NCBI GenBank assembly: GCA_905250125.1
Contig: CAJNOL010001452.1
Coordinates: 1-64,000, forward strand
Source of the DNA: Rotaria sordida
Taxonomy: Eukaryota; Rotifera; Eurotatoria; Philodinida; Philodinidae
Direction: 5' to 3'
DNA: 64,000 bases
Part shown: piece by piece, positions 46,345 to 58,399 of the stretch
How positions within the stretch are numbered: position 1 is the stretch's first letter
Layout: every line of letters begins with the position of its first letter
Translations under genes and position numbers: made by a program
The notes under the pieces: model-generated
What the model was told of the DNA's origin: nothing
The model's database searches: none
The model's input: the letters and a program-made list of their open reading frames with translations, nothing else

Positions 46345-48534
46345 TATCCATGTATAAAAACGATCTTAAATCCGTTTTAAACATCAATGAAGAGTATACA
46401 ATTCGTATCTGATTAGAATCTAATTTTAAATTTATATTTTGACTTCTTCTAATTTTTAGGATTTTTTCCCAATATCTTTTACCAATTAAAATTCATTGAT
46501 AAATTTTAATTCATAAAAATTCATTGATAAATTTTAATTCATAAAAATTGAGAAATATTTTCAATCGATTAGAAAGAATTCAAAAACATCTTAACAATAA
46601 ACGGAAAAATAAAACTTGGCGATTAAAAATAGTATCATTTTAATTTATTTTTGATGAAGAAACAATTCTTTTTTAATCTAGTATCTTCCCTTTTTTAGCA
46701 TAAATGCATGACACTAGTAGTATGTGCATATAAAAACAATATATTCATCGATGAAAACCGTGATTCTTTGTGACTGAGTATCATCCTTTAATTGAGTTAA
46801 AGTCTTTCATCATCATTTAGCAATAGGTCGAGATTTATTTTTTTATTGTTCACTTGACATACTTATAATCTAATAAGAGCTATTGAACGATGATAAATGA
46901 GAATGAGTATGGCATACATAAGTTCTAATGAAATCAATCGAAAACATGAAATCATCACTAGCTAGTGGAATTATATATAGTTAACACATGTTCTAAATGA
47001 TTCATGTTTGCATTTAGTTAGCGATTTCCAGTGATATTTTTTGAACCTAACGTTGCCAGGGCAAACCATTTTATCATTCGGTGATGATGGTCTCTTATTG
47101 ATGATGAATCTGATTCAGTAAGTCTTGACACAATAAATTATATGAATTTAGACTTATCTCTTCATTAGTATTCTTTGATGAAATGAATTTCAATAAATTC
47201 TTATGTAAATGATAAAAGTGTATCATCTAAATAGAGCTATCAGATTCGTAAAATGTTAAGCTTTGGCTAGAAGAAAAACAATATTCTTTGTATCAAAAGT
47301 GTTTACCTAATCACTGACAAAATATGAGGGACTATTCAGAAATGCTAAATAATTACTTTGCATGGTAAAAATGATTTATTTTTTCCGCTAGAAAAAATTT
47401 TCCGACACATTTACTAATTAAGCTTATCCTTATTAAAGAAAAATATATTCTCAAGGCACATCTTGAGTAGTGTTATACAAGAAATACTTTATACTTGGCA
47501 AAGCTGTCCATCATGATCTATAGAATGTTCCAAAAATTTCGTGAGAAGTAATCGTAATCACTTCTTATATAATTTAAGCAATTTAATTACTTTTTGCATT
47601 AAATAAAAGTATGTTCGTTAAAGTTATATTCAACGTATTTTCCTATGAATTTTTGTATCTATAAAGATTGAAATAGGATCACTTTTCTTAGTGACCAAAT
47701 TGAGGTCATCTACAATAATTAAACAAGAATTCTTAGTCGAACTCAGTAGAGAAAGGACTAGATATAGACTGTAATTAAGAATATTTAAAATGCTCTTATG
47801 ATATTGATATCAGTGGAAATCAATAATCTTTTGAAAAAACATTCCGAAATGACAGAAAAAAACTCAATGAAGATAATGATGTTTAACAAAATGAATGATA
47901 ATGAACTGTTCACTTTGTTGCAATAGTTTTCTCATTTCAACAATCAATTGCACATCGAATTATGATTCATTATGTTTTAATCAAACCATATCGGACATAA
48001 TTTGATTAACAATGTCATGAAATTGATTTATACAATCGAGTTAGAATGTGTAAAATTTTTAGACTAATGTTACACGAGAGTAGCAATCAAGAGAATTTGA
48101 TAGTTTTTTTTTGGATGAGTTAGCTTTTGATTTCAACCGATTTATCAATAAACATAAAATGACAATTGATATCAATATAATGATTTTGAAAGATGATCAG
48201 ATCCAATTTAAAATAAGAAATGAGAATCAGAGTAAGTCGATAGAAAAGAATCGAAAGATCAATTTATGTGTTTTAACTGATAGATATTATTATGAACCTT
48301 TATTTCTTAAACAAATTACATCAAATAAAACTTTAAAGAACACACTATCATATTATATAAAAACAAAAATATAATAGTGATCAAATCGCTTGAATTTTTT
48401 TAATAGACAATAACATTTGCTTTTCCAATGAACTTTTGAGATATTCTTTTTTTTTTTTTTTTTATAAACATAACCAAAGTGAGTTAATTAGATAGATAGT
48501 TTAATATACATATTTTATCTAATAATTATTTTGA
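46345..48534. other. Gene-poor region, partly duplicated
   Basis: About 47130-48050 matches 62750-64000 in order. The stretch 47700-48050 is very similar to 63645-64000, far closer than the rest. A tandem repeat of AAAATTCATTGATAAATTTT units lies near 46490-46545. No gene; the frame at 48111-48374 has no ATG at its reported start and no family resemblance. Confidence 0.55.
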
Positions 48535-49886
48535 TTAATCAGTATAATAATTGAAATTACTTCGAACTTTACTTATTAAATATTCTCCATAATAACACTC
48601 AGGAGATGTTTCATTAATACGTAATTTAACATCAAGATTTGGTTCAAAAAAAGAATGGAGTTGAAATACGTGATCGAGCTGGTTTAACAGGACTAACAAC
48701 ACAATGACGTGTTGAACGATATTTATTCTTAGTAATAAATGCAATTATATCACCAATATTACATGTTAAAGCAATTTGTTCTTCAACAACAATTGGATCA
48801 GCTGATATATATGTTGCTTTTGATCTATCATTTGTACGAACATGAAGACAATTATGTGAATCAAGATCTTGATTAACAAATGTTAACCAACCATAATCTG
48901 AATGTTCACCACAACCTTCACCATATTCTGGTGATTGAATTTTATTTTGAGATACAGGTGGATAACGAATACATCGAATAACCTAATCATGAAAAAATAG
49001 ATGTATGTATTTAATATGAAGGAGAAAAACAAAATCACAATGAAATCTGTTGTTTTTTACCCAAAATGAATCATTAAATGTTGATTCAAAATAATTTAAT
49101 GGTAAATTTAATGAAAGAGCAATAGCACGCATAACTCGTGCACCAGCTTGTAACATTGCTGTTGTATATTCAGTTATAGTTTCTTTAAATAATGGTAATT
49201 CTTTAGGCCATAGATTCCATCCTATTGCCATTTCACGATAATCAGGTAAAGTTTTATTTGTTAAATTTTTTTCATTGAATTGTAAACGAAGTGGATGATT
49301 GGAATCCAATTCACGATAAAGATCAAAACCTTCATGACGATCACGTCTTGAATTTGTAACATTTTCACCAATACTTTGATAACCACGACCTAAACCACCA
49401 GATTGGTAATTTATATTTGATGAATTAACAAATAAACGAGAAGCATATTGATTTTTGATTTTCAAATCAAGATCAAATAATTGACGTGTTACAGATAATG
49501 TTCGAAGAAGTAATTCATTCGATATTCCATGACCTAAACATCAATTTACTTCTTTTTTTTTTCATACTAATTTCAATAAAAAAAAAAGAAAAGAACATAC
49601 CAATAGCATAAAAGAATCCAACATGTTCACAAGCATTTGCTAATTTCTCAATTATATCATGAGGATAATGATTTGTTTCATCTTTACTTGCAAATGCTGA
49701 AAAATCAATGAGTGGAAGAACTGGAGTATTATGAAGTACTAATTCTGATTGAGCTAGTCCTGAAGCATGACGGTACCATGTGCGATTTAAAAACTAAATA
49801 ATAATCATATATTAATATAGAAGATAATCCACGTTGAAAAAATTTCAAACCGGTGTAATATGTTTTAACAGTGATGACGAACGCAT
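48535..49886 (-). CDS. Isopenicillin-N-synthase-like Fe(II)/2-oxoglutarate oxygenase (one homopolymer frameshift)
   Basis: Non-heme iron dioxygenase of the IPNS/2OG-FeII family; substrate unknown. Exons 49851-49886, 49601-49793, 49061-49533 and 48535-48982; about 382 residues. The N-terminal DIOX_N part reads LPLIDFSAF, EKLANACEHVGFFYAIGHGI and GRGYQSIGENV. The catalytic jelly-roll has the iron ligands HSD (His261, Asp263) in GEHSDYGWLTFVNQD and the distal His327 in YRSTRHCVVSP, followed by the RxS cosubstrate motif (Arg339, Ser341). Shortly after, a seven-A run (48646-48652; T7 coding) is one base too long: as written the frame stops, while one T fewer gives TPFFFEPNLDVK and the expected tail to a TAA. 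The family is common in bacteria, fungi and plants and less so in animals, so transfer is possible. The first short exon is the least certain. Confidence 0.87.
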
Positions 49887-52390
49887 TTCTTTTTCTTGTG
49901 ACAACTGTTAATTTCAATATACTTGTTTACTGTCTTTCTTTTTGTTCCTTATCTACATTTAGATATATTTGCTTAATAATTTCATATGAAACTTTTAAGA
50001 GATATCATTTTATCGATCTGCTGACATTATTTTACATGAAAAATGATATAAATTTTTTTTTCTTTACACACATTTTGTCTAATAATAATTTAATGCTTTG
50101 TATATCTGCTGTGCTGAATAGCGACGTGTGAAGTTAAAATCAAGTACCAAGGAAAGACCACTAACATTATAGAATAAACTTGAAAACTGATATACTCGAT
50201 TAAAATAGCTTATGAAGGTCGAGTTTGAGATAAATTTTAGGCGACCGTTTATGGCTGCTCAAGACATGTGTTGTAGTGGGTTTCTGTAGTTAAATTCTAA
50301 TTTTTTGTAGTTAATATTTCAGTTTTAACAGCAGTAAGGAGTCTTGTGGGTTTGGGTTTGTGAAATATGCTTGATCAGCATATACTTCCATACGATTCAT
50401 GGCAGCAAATTCCTTGTGAGACTCTAGAATGTGAATGATCTCGTGTTTTCATAGTGAAAGCTGCGACTTCGAATACGATTCTTTTATTTTTCTTCTGATG
50501 TAGTTTGAAAACTTACGTTAGATAGCTATTGACAGGATAAGTTTAATATACTAAATTCCAATAAGGAGGGCTTCGTTAAATTACATTTTATAGAAAAAAA
50601 ATGAAGTGACGCACTTGTCTGAACTTTTGTTTTGAAGAATATTGAGCGTTCGTGGACTGTTTGATAACAGTCGAAGGTTCGACTACATTTCTTATTCTCT
50701 ATTCTAATGATATAACTATAGTCGATCACTAGTAATAATGTCAAATACAATATTGAAATTGGTCTATTTAGATCTCTTCAGAAAATGATGAGACATTTGA
50801 ACATGAAACCACTTTCAGTCATCAATGAGCTCATGTTGGACTTTGTATTACAGTCATAACAACGAATGAATTTTTAATGAAGAACCAATTCTGAATCATG
50901 TATGTGAAGAGATGAAACTCTTTGTTTACTTTTCTGGTTTTGTTTCTTAATGAGATGTTTGTGATTTAGTTGATGATAAACCAGAGTATTAAATGAAAAT
51001 TACCCTGCGATATAACAATATACAATGATGAATAGTTAAATAAATGTTCAAGATATTTATTGAAAAGAAAATAAATACTTGTGCTGATCTGATATAGCAT
51101 CTGGACAAATATTTTTCTTCCGTTTTTTTTGTTGGCCATGGACAAATGATTATTTTTTGTAATGTTAATTGTTGCACAATGTTTATGACATAAACAAAAA
51201 TCATTTATGCTAATATGGTGCACTTATATAAAAAATTGTTTTGACTTCTTTTTGTATTAATGTTACACTGTTGTTTTTCTTTCAGACAGTTATTGTACCG
51301 AATAAACTTAAGACTAGTAGTCAATTAATATGACGATAAGGTAAATCGAGAAATAACGATCCAAAATATCTTGGAAGACATAGGATTGCAAGAGGAAAGA
51401 ATGAGAAAAATAAAATTAATAAGAAAGATATCAAAGATATGAATTTTTTTCCTATTTGAAAAGCCATTGAGTCAATAGAAGTCACATAGAATAGTGACAA
51501 GAAACTTTTGGAAAGGCATGACTCTTTTTTCAACCATGAAGCTAGAAATTAACTACATTATTTTGATTAGATGGTACTTGTGAACTGTTGCTTCATTTCA
51601 TTGTCGATCTGTATACATGCTCCGAAGTTTGACATAATGGAGACATCAAGAGCCTACGAATTAGTAGTGATAAATGTATTTTATATTTGTTTTTCTTCTA
51701 TTTGATTTTCATTTATTCACTTGTTTCAAATAACCTATTGAAAATATAATTCATAAAGAGTATTAGAGCTCGTATAGAAAATAAAAGGTCATTGTTGAAC
51801 TTTTCTCGAAGTAGCGCAAATAAAAAGAAAAAAACTATGAAGTTTCACTTTCATTCATAAAAAAATAATTTTAAAGACAAAAAAAGAAACCAAAATACAA
51901 TCTTAAATTTCGAATATTTCGATCATAGACATCAAACGAATTATTATGCTTATTCTTTTACATTTATCTCAACGATGTTCATTGTTGAATGGATTAATAT
52001 ATCGATTTTCGAATTCGAACTTATTTTACTTTATTTCTCAAACAAATACTATTCAAACGAACGACACACAACAATAAAATTGAAATCATTTATAATGATC
52101 ATAGTCACATGGTTCATTCATTCATTCTTCATATCATATCAATGATACTATTGCACTAATGTTTTCCTTGTTCATTCCTTAATTATGTCTTTTTCTTCTT
52201 TTCACTCACGTTAAATAAATAATAATTGATAAGCATATTCGTCCAGATTTGTATAAACAAATCAATCAGCTTTGAACTTCTCTTCCTAAACAAAAAGAAA
52301 GAAAAACCATCTTCTCCAATCCCATAAAAAGTCATCGTTATCAACATATCAAACTATTATTGTTCTTCCTTATTCATTGAATGAATTATC

Positions 52391-52450
52391 CTATGTATAG
52401 TTGAATTACTCTTTTTGTTTTAAAGATAACATTAATTCAACTATACATAG
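52391..52450. repeat. Perfect 18-bp inverted repeat (hairpin)
   Basis: CTATGTATAGTTGAATTA (52391-52408) is repeated as its exact reverse complement at 52433-52450, with a 24-nt loop. Confidence 0.8.
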
Positions 52451-52489
52451 AAATAAATCATTTAATCACTGAGCATTCTCTTCTTTTTT

Positions 52490-52560
52490 TTCTTTGATTC
52501 ATACAATGAATTATTGTTACATTGAAAGAGAAAGAACAATTCATTGCATGAATCAAAGAA
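52490..52560. repeat. 23-bp inverted repeat (hairpin)
   Basis: TTCTTTGATTCATACAATGA at 52490 pairs with the reverse complement at 52538-52560 with one mismatch over 23 bp; the loop is 25 nt. It lies 40 bp from the previous hairpin. Confidence 0.75.
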
Positions 52561-53841
52561 TCTTCTTTCTCCTCTCACTTTTCTATCTGCCTGTAGGATA
52601 GCTCTATACCTGACACAAAGAAATTTCCAAGGGGAGAAAAACGTACTACAGAAGTATAGAAGTATGAAAAAGTACGAAGGAGTACAGGGAGTATCAAGAG
52701 ACACGAACAGAACACAGAAGTACTTCCAACTACGACGAAATATATATATATATAAGTACATGGATATGCTCAGAAGTTCCTTCATAGTCATTTACCAAGA
52801 AGACCTCGATTCGAATAATAAATTAAAAGAGATTGTTATACAGTTACAGTTGCATGAGGTAGCAGCTGGTAAAACTTTCACAATGAAACAGAATCTTTTT
52901 TTATACTAATGTAATGAAAACATAATTTGTAACAACTAGCCATCGAAAATTTCTAACATTCAGTTAAAGACAGGCGAGAAAAATGTGCTCGAAACTGCAA
53001 GAAAGAAAACCTTTAGTTTATACCGACTTGGACTTCTACTTGGCTGGCTAACTTTTTGTGACCATAGTGAATACATTCAATAGGACTGAATTGGTCACCA
53101 ACAAACCGATCGGTTCGGTTCCAAGTCTGGGAAGTGTTTGTAGCTATGGGCCCGCTCTGCATCCCGTCCACAATCAAAGACACAACCTCACCCTATTCAC
53201 CGTTGTTAATTTTCATAGTGAAACGAAGTGTTACACATTTGTTTACTTATATTTTTCTCGAAGTTACTTACGTATGCTGTTCTTATTGTGTACTCTTCAC
53301 TACACTATTAACTTAAGATTGATAGAAGTCAGATGATGTACAGAAGAATGACTAGATTGTTTTTATCAAGAATTGCAGTACATTTCTATTCCCACTAATG
53401 TATGATTTATTGGGTTCACTCTGTTTTATTTTGTTTTTTTTCTCTATGATTCTAGATTATTTATTTGCTTCAAGTATTATTAGAGCATAACTATTAAAAA
53501 TTGTTGGAATACCGTCAACATTTATAGAAAGTAAAAATGGTAACAAAAATTTGAATGAATATAGACATAGGTGGAAGTACGATAAACTATAGGAGTACAC
53601 TTTCCCAAATTGGAAATTTCTCTTATTGAAACATCAACTGTACTGGGGAGATCTTTTATTTACAATACATATTCATCGTTTGGACATATATTGGTTATCT
53701 TACTAGTGGGCATGGTGCCATTGTGTTCTCAATACGGCAAAATTCCTCTGTACACTCGCATATATCTCGTCAAATAAAAACAAAAGAACAAAACTCTTTT
53801 CTCTTCAAAACATTTATTTCTTTGAATAAAATAAAAATCAA

Positions 53842-56796
53842 TTAAATTTTCCTTTTCAAGCTTTCGAGGTTCTTCTTCCATAGTTGTAGACTAGGGTGAT
53901 TTGCTGGTAGTGAACGTTGTCCAATTTCAACAGCACATTCAAAAAATGAAAGTGCATTCGGATAGTCACCCATGTCGTTGTACACCAAACCAATGTTGTT
54001 GTAAGTACTAGCCAAATCGGGATGATTTAAGGGAAGCGTTTCCTCGTAGATTTTCAGTGCTTTTTGATAAGATGCAAGTACATTCGAATAGTCACCCATG
54101 TTTTCATACACTGAACCAATAGTGTTGTAAGTACTAGCCAAATCAGGATGATTTGGAGGAAGAGTTTTTTGTTTGATTACCAGTGCTTTTTGATAAGATG
54201 AAAGTGCATTCGAATAGTCACCGATTTTGTCATACATTAAACCAATGTTGTTGTAAGTACTAATCAAATCAGGATGATTTGGAGAAAGAGTTTTTTGTTT
54301 GATTACCAGTGCTTTTTGATAATATGAAAGTGCATTCGAATAGTCACTCATGGTGTCATACACTAAACCAAGGCTGTTGCAAGAAGTAGCCAAATTAGGA
54401 TGGCTTGAAGGAAGAATTTTTTGGTAGATTTCCAGTGCTTTTCGATAATATAAAAGTGCATTCGAATAATCATTTATCTTTGCATATACAGAACCAAAAC
54501 TGTTGTAAGAAGTAGCCAAATCAGAGTGATTTAACGGAAGAGTATTTTCGTGGATTTCCAGTGCTTTTTGATAATATGAAAGTGCATTTGAGTAGTCACC
54601 CATGTTGTCATAGAGTGAGCCAATGGTGTTGTAAGAAATAGCTAAATCAGGATGATTTGAAGGAAGAGTTTTTTGTTTAATTTCTAGTGCTTTTTGATAA
54701 GATGGAAGTGCATTCGAGTAGTCATCCATGTTGTCATACGCTGCACCAATGTTGTTGTAAGAAGTAGCTAAATCAGAATGATTTAAAGGAAGAATTTTTT
54801 GGCGAATTTCCAGTGCTTTCCGATGAGATGAAAGTGCACTTGAATAGTCACCCATCTTTGCATAGAGTAAACCAATACTATTACAGGAATTAGCCAAATC
54901 AGGATGATTTGGAGGAAGAGTTTTTTGGCAGATTTCGAAGTCCTTTAGATAATATGAAAGTGCACTCGAATAGTCACCCATGTTGTCGTACACCGAACCA
55001 ATGCTGTTATAAGAAGTAGCCAAATCAGGATGATTTGAATGAAGGATTTTTTGGTTGATTTTCAGTGCTTTTTGATAAGATGAAAGTGCATTCGAATAGT
55101 CAGCCATTTTGAAATACACCAAACCAATGCAGTTGTAAGAAGTAGCCAAGTTAGGATGATATGGAGGAAGAGCGTTTTGGTAGATTTTCAGTGCTTTTTG
55201 ATGAGATGAAAGTGATCTGGAATAGTCACCCATCTTTTCATACACCACACCTATATCGTTATAACATTCAGCCACATTTGAATGTTGCGATGGAAGAGAT
55301 TTTCGACGAATTTTCAACGATTTTTCATAACATGTGAGCGCGTCTGCATACTTTCCTTGGTGAAGTTTGGCCACTCCAAGCTGATAAAAAATATTTCCTT
55401 TCTCATCGTCAAAAGTTCTCTGAGCAAGCAATATTTCATATAAATGTTCGGCTTTGTTGTATTGAGCTAACTTTATCATCAGTGTTCCTAGTCGAAGCCA
55501 TCCTGTTGATTCTTTAGTCTCTTCTCGCATCCATTCAGTTAGTGCATGCAAGTCTGGATCATTGTCACTGGCCAATGTTAAATCGACTTGCCAAAGACGA
55601 TTATTTCCATCAATTTGTTTCATTGGTCCAATACGAAAGATGGAATTCACAGAGAAGAGAATTTCTTCTTCTCCTTCGAAGTAACTGATGTCACGGACAA
55701 CAGCAAATGGTGTTGATGCGATAGACGGATCAATTTTCATGGCGAATAAAATACCAATAAAATCGGATGATTCCATAGTTTCACGAGCAAAGTTGAGCGA
55801 TACTTGCCGATGCATACTAGTCGATAAAAAATTATTAAAAGATAAAAGTCCACCTTGCGTCCTCTGCATTTTATCAAAGTCGACCTTCGACAGTCCTTGA
55901 CCATGATAAACCGTAAATGATCTCATATATGCATGTCCAACATATTGTTCCTTATGAAGCTGACTGATGTGGTTGTGAAGATCATGGATGAAAAATCCTA
56001 TTCTAATGATGAGATCGACCTCCATCATTCGTAATGATCGATTGAGCATTGAATACAGAAAACATTGATAAGTATACCACCAAATCGGAAGATGCTTATG
56101 ATATTCTTGTTCGAGTTTGTTGATGTAATGAAGTTGTTTCGGATTCCCGACGAAAACATCACGACAGTAGATAATAAATTCATCGAAGTTTTGTTGTTGG
56201 AAATCAATGGTTAATAGAATTTCTTTCATAATCTGCGCGTATATAAATGAAGAATCTAATTGATCAAGGTTTTTCTTGATAGTTCTACGATCAGTGGTGA
56301 CAAAGCTGATAGAGATTAAATTTTTGTCACATTCATATGCTGCTTGTTGAAGAGATTTACAGATAGGAGCAATATTTGTAAAGATTCCTTTTATTTTTGG
56401 CCAATCTTTGGCCCATTGTTCATGTTGAGCTGGGTTCCCACAAAGTATATAAATTGTACTGACTTGAGGGATGTTTTGTGCAATAGAAACTATGGTTTGT
56501 CCCAATGCACCAGAAACGATCATAAACACTTTATCTTGTTTGAGGTCGCTAATAAAATTGATACACTCATTGACATCATTGAATGTATTGACCTTATTGA
56601 CTATTTCTTTTAATTTTGAAATGATACTCTTGCAAGCCTTGCTGTTCTCTGGATCGATGCTGCTGTCGAGCCAGATGAGCAAAAAGTTCTGAACCATACG
56701 AGCGTCAGGAAGCTGTCGTGGCTTTATGCTCGTATGCTCAGATGGCGTGGCAGTAGCAGCAGTTATTGTTGTTATCGGCTTTCTCTTATTGTCCAT
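53842..56796 (-). CDS. ADP-ribosyltransferase domain fused to 12 kinesin-light-chain-type TPRs
   Basis: Intronless 984-residue protein. Residues about 30-190 form a domain often seen at the N terminus of such rotifer proteins (FLLIWLDSSIDPEN, VNTFNDVNECINFISDLKQD, VFMIVSGALGQ), possibly receiver-like. Residues about 285-400 match the arginine-specific ADP-ribosyltransferase fold: YHGQGLS, then FNNFLSTS (the STS motif), then YFEGEEEILFS (the ExE motif). The first catalytic Arg of the R-S-E triad is His298 here, so activity is doubtful. From about 465 to 969 there are 12 repeats of 42 residues of the form YSNALSSYQKALEIKQKTLP with NHPDLATSYNNIG; at DNA level they are 126-bp units of high similarity, implying recent expansion. 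ART-TPR fusions are abundant in bdelloids; the substrate is unknown. The first ATG in the open frame was used. Confidence 0.93.
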   Translation of the reverse strand: MDNKRKPITTITAATATPSEHTSIKPRQLPDARMVQNFLLIWLDSSIDPENSKACKSIISKLKEIVNKVNTFNDVNECINFISDLKQDKVFMIVSGALGQTIVSIAQNIPQVSTIYILCGNPAQHEQWAKDWPKIKGIFTNIAPICKSLQQAAYECDKNLISISFVTTDRRTIKKNLDQLDSSFIYAQIMKEILLTIDFQQQNFDEFIIYCRDVFVGNPKQLHYINKLEQEYHKHLPIWWYTYQCFLYSMLNRSLRMMEVDLIIRIGFFIHDLHNHISQLHKEQYVGHAYMRSFTVYHGQGLSKVDFDKMQRTQGGLLSFNNFLSTSMHRQVSLNFARETMESSDFIGILFAMKIDPSIASTPFAVVRDISYFEGEEEILFSVNSIFRIGPMKQIDGNNRLWQVDLTLASDNDPDLHALTEWMREETKESTGWLRLGTLMIKLAQYNKAEHLYEILLAQRTFDDEKGNIFYQLGVAKLHQGKYADALTCYEKSLKIRRKSLPSQHSNVAECYNDIGVVYEKMGDYSRSLSSHQKALKIYQNALPPYHPNLATSYNCIGLVYFKMADYSNALSSYQKALKINQKILHSNHPDLATSYNSIGSVYDNMGDYSSALSYYLKDFEICQKTLPPNHPDLANSCNSIGLLYAKMGDYSSALSSHRKALEIRQKILPLNHSDLATSYNNIGAAYDNMDDYSNALPSYQKALEIKQKTLPSNHPDLAISYNTIGSLYDNMGDYSNALSYYQKALEIHENTLPLNHSDLATSYNSFGSVYAKINDYSNALLYYRKALEIYQKILPSSHPNLATSCNSLGLVYDTMSDYSNALSYYQKALVIKQKTLSPNHPDLISTYNNIGLMYDKIGDYSNALSSYQKALVIKQKTLPPNHPDLASTYNTIGSVYENMGDYSNVLASYQKALKIYEETLPLNHPDLASTYNNIGLVYNDMGDYPNALSFFECAVEIGQRSLPANHPSLQLWKKNLESLKRKI

Positions 56797-58399
56797 AGTG
56801 TGCGTAGTGTTTAATCAATGAAGAAAAATAAAATAAAATGACTTGAGCTTATATAATACGTTGGAACGTTTTTCTAGATGTTTTTATTTATTTTTGATTT
56901 TTGTTGTTGCTGTTCAAGTTCTTTTTTCTTTTCGCTTCACTTAAGTACTTCACTCCTTTTCTTTTTATCTATGATTATCTGTAGTGTCACAAGATAACGA
57001 ATGAATAGGAAGAAGATAACAATATATTTCATACACTGTGTCACATTTCACTTTCTTTTTATGATGTCTGAAAGTTTTTTTTTCTTCTTCTCCTTATGTT
57101 GCTGTAAATAGGTTTGTGCATAGAAACATATTAGTACACATTGTTGTTTGAAAGTGCATGGCAAATTCTTATTTCAATAGGTGCTTCCTGCTTGATTGTG
57201 AATTCAGTATCATATGAAACCGATGAAAGCATAGACAGAACGTTGTTATTATTGTTAAGTATTGTCTTTTCGAATGAAAAATGAATCAATTCTAACATAG
57301 GATACAAAAAGAATGTTTTGCCTTCATGTTCTCAGACTATTCTTAAGGAAAAACAAAATGAAACTATTGTCATTAATTTATTTTATAAACGAGATATGAG
57401 CGTCTACGATAGTTTCCTATGATACTTTGATTCTATTGTTGTAATTTATGTATAGTTTCAAAATTAGTTCATTTTGTAACTTATATTCACTTCGAGATCG
57501 AAACTGGACTTATCATGTATGAGATTATAAAAATTTCAAATTGATCGATACGTCAAATTTAACGAAAAAACAGGTCCTTATTTCGTACAAAATTGAATGA
57601 TGAGTTTATGCATATTTAATTATATACGCTACAAACTATTTATGATGAAACAAACCGAGTTTTATGCTTATTGAAAAGCAATAGATATTGTATTAAAACC
57701 AATGAAATTTATAGTATACAGTACAAAAGAATTCTGGACTAAGTTTCGTTCATTTTCATTTATTTTTTATTAATCTCCAAGCCATTCTGATTCTTTCTAT
57801 CATTCAGAGAAATAGAATACAGAAGTCAAGAAAACTGTATTTGCAGTTTACTTTATATATATATATATATATATACGATGGAATTGCTTTAAAAGGTTTC
57901 TAATAGATCGTACTATAGACGATAATTATTCATGAGAATTTCCGACCAATTGTTATTTTATTTGATGCTGTAAAAGGATAAGTTCATCATGTATCTAGTT
58001 AAAATAAAACTTTGAAGCTAAAGTAACTAACAAATTGAAGTCTGCCATATTGTTAAATCAACAAAAACTATGAATTGTGATTGAGCAGCGAATATAATTT
58101 GATTGAATTATTTTGAATTGTGCTTTTACTGGCAATAATATAAAGAAATTTAAAGTCTATGGAACTAGAAACGATGATAAAGAATCAATCACATACAATC
58201 AACTCTTAAACCGTCTTTGAAAACAAATAACTGTGATGTAATCTTCGTCTAATCAATGAAAAACAAACATATATTTAGGTAGCACTGTGGACCCATTAAC
58301 AATGCTCAACAATTTTTATCAACCAGAAAGTAAATTATATCAATTATATTCACGTGCGGTCATAACGACTAAAGTTTCGTTTAAAATACGAGACTGACG
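56797..58399. other. Intergenic upstream of the ART-TPR gene
   Basis: About 1.6 kb, AT-rich, with a TA microsatellite at 57855-57875. It should contain the ART-TPR promoter. No other feature seen. Confidence 0.5.

Larger units (their letters stand above)
49887..53841. other. Long intergenic region
   Basis: About 4 kb between the oxygenase and ART-TPR genes. AT-rich; several short open frames but none with protein character. Two neighbouring small hairpins lie at 52391-52560. The 3' UTR of the ART gene should lie near 53700-53841. Confidence 0.5.

Noticed and set aside
48111..48374. 87-residue plus-strand frame
   Set aside because: Starts without ATG at the reported end, Lys/Asn/Ile-rich, and unrelated to any family.
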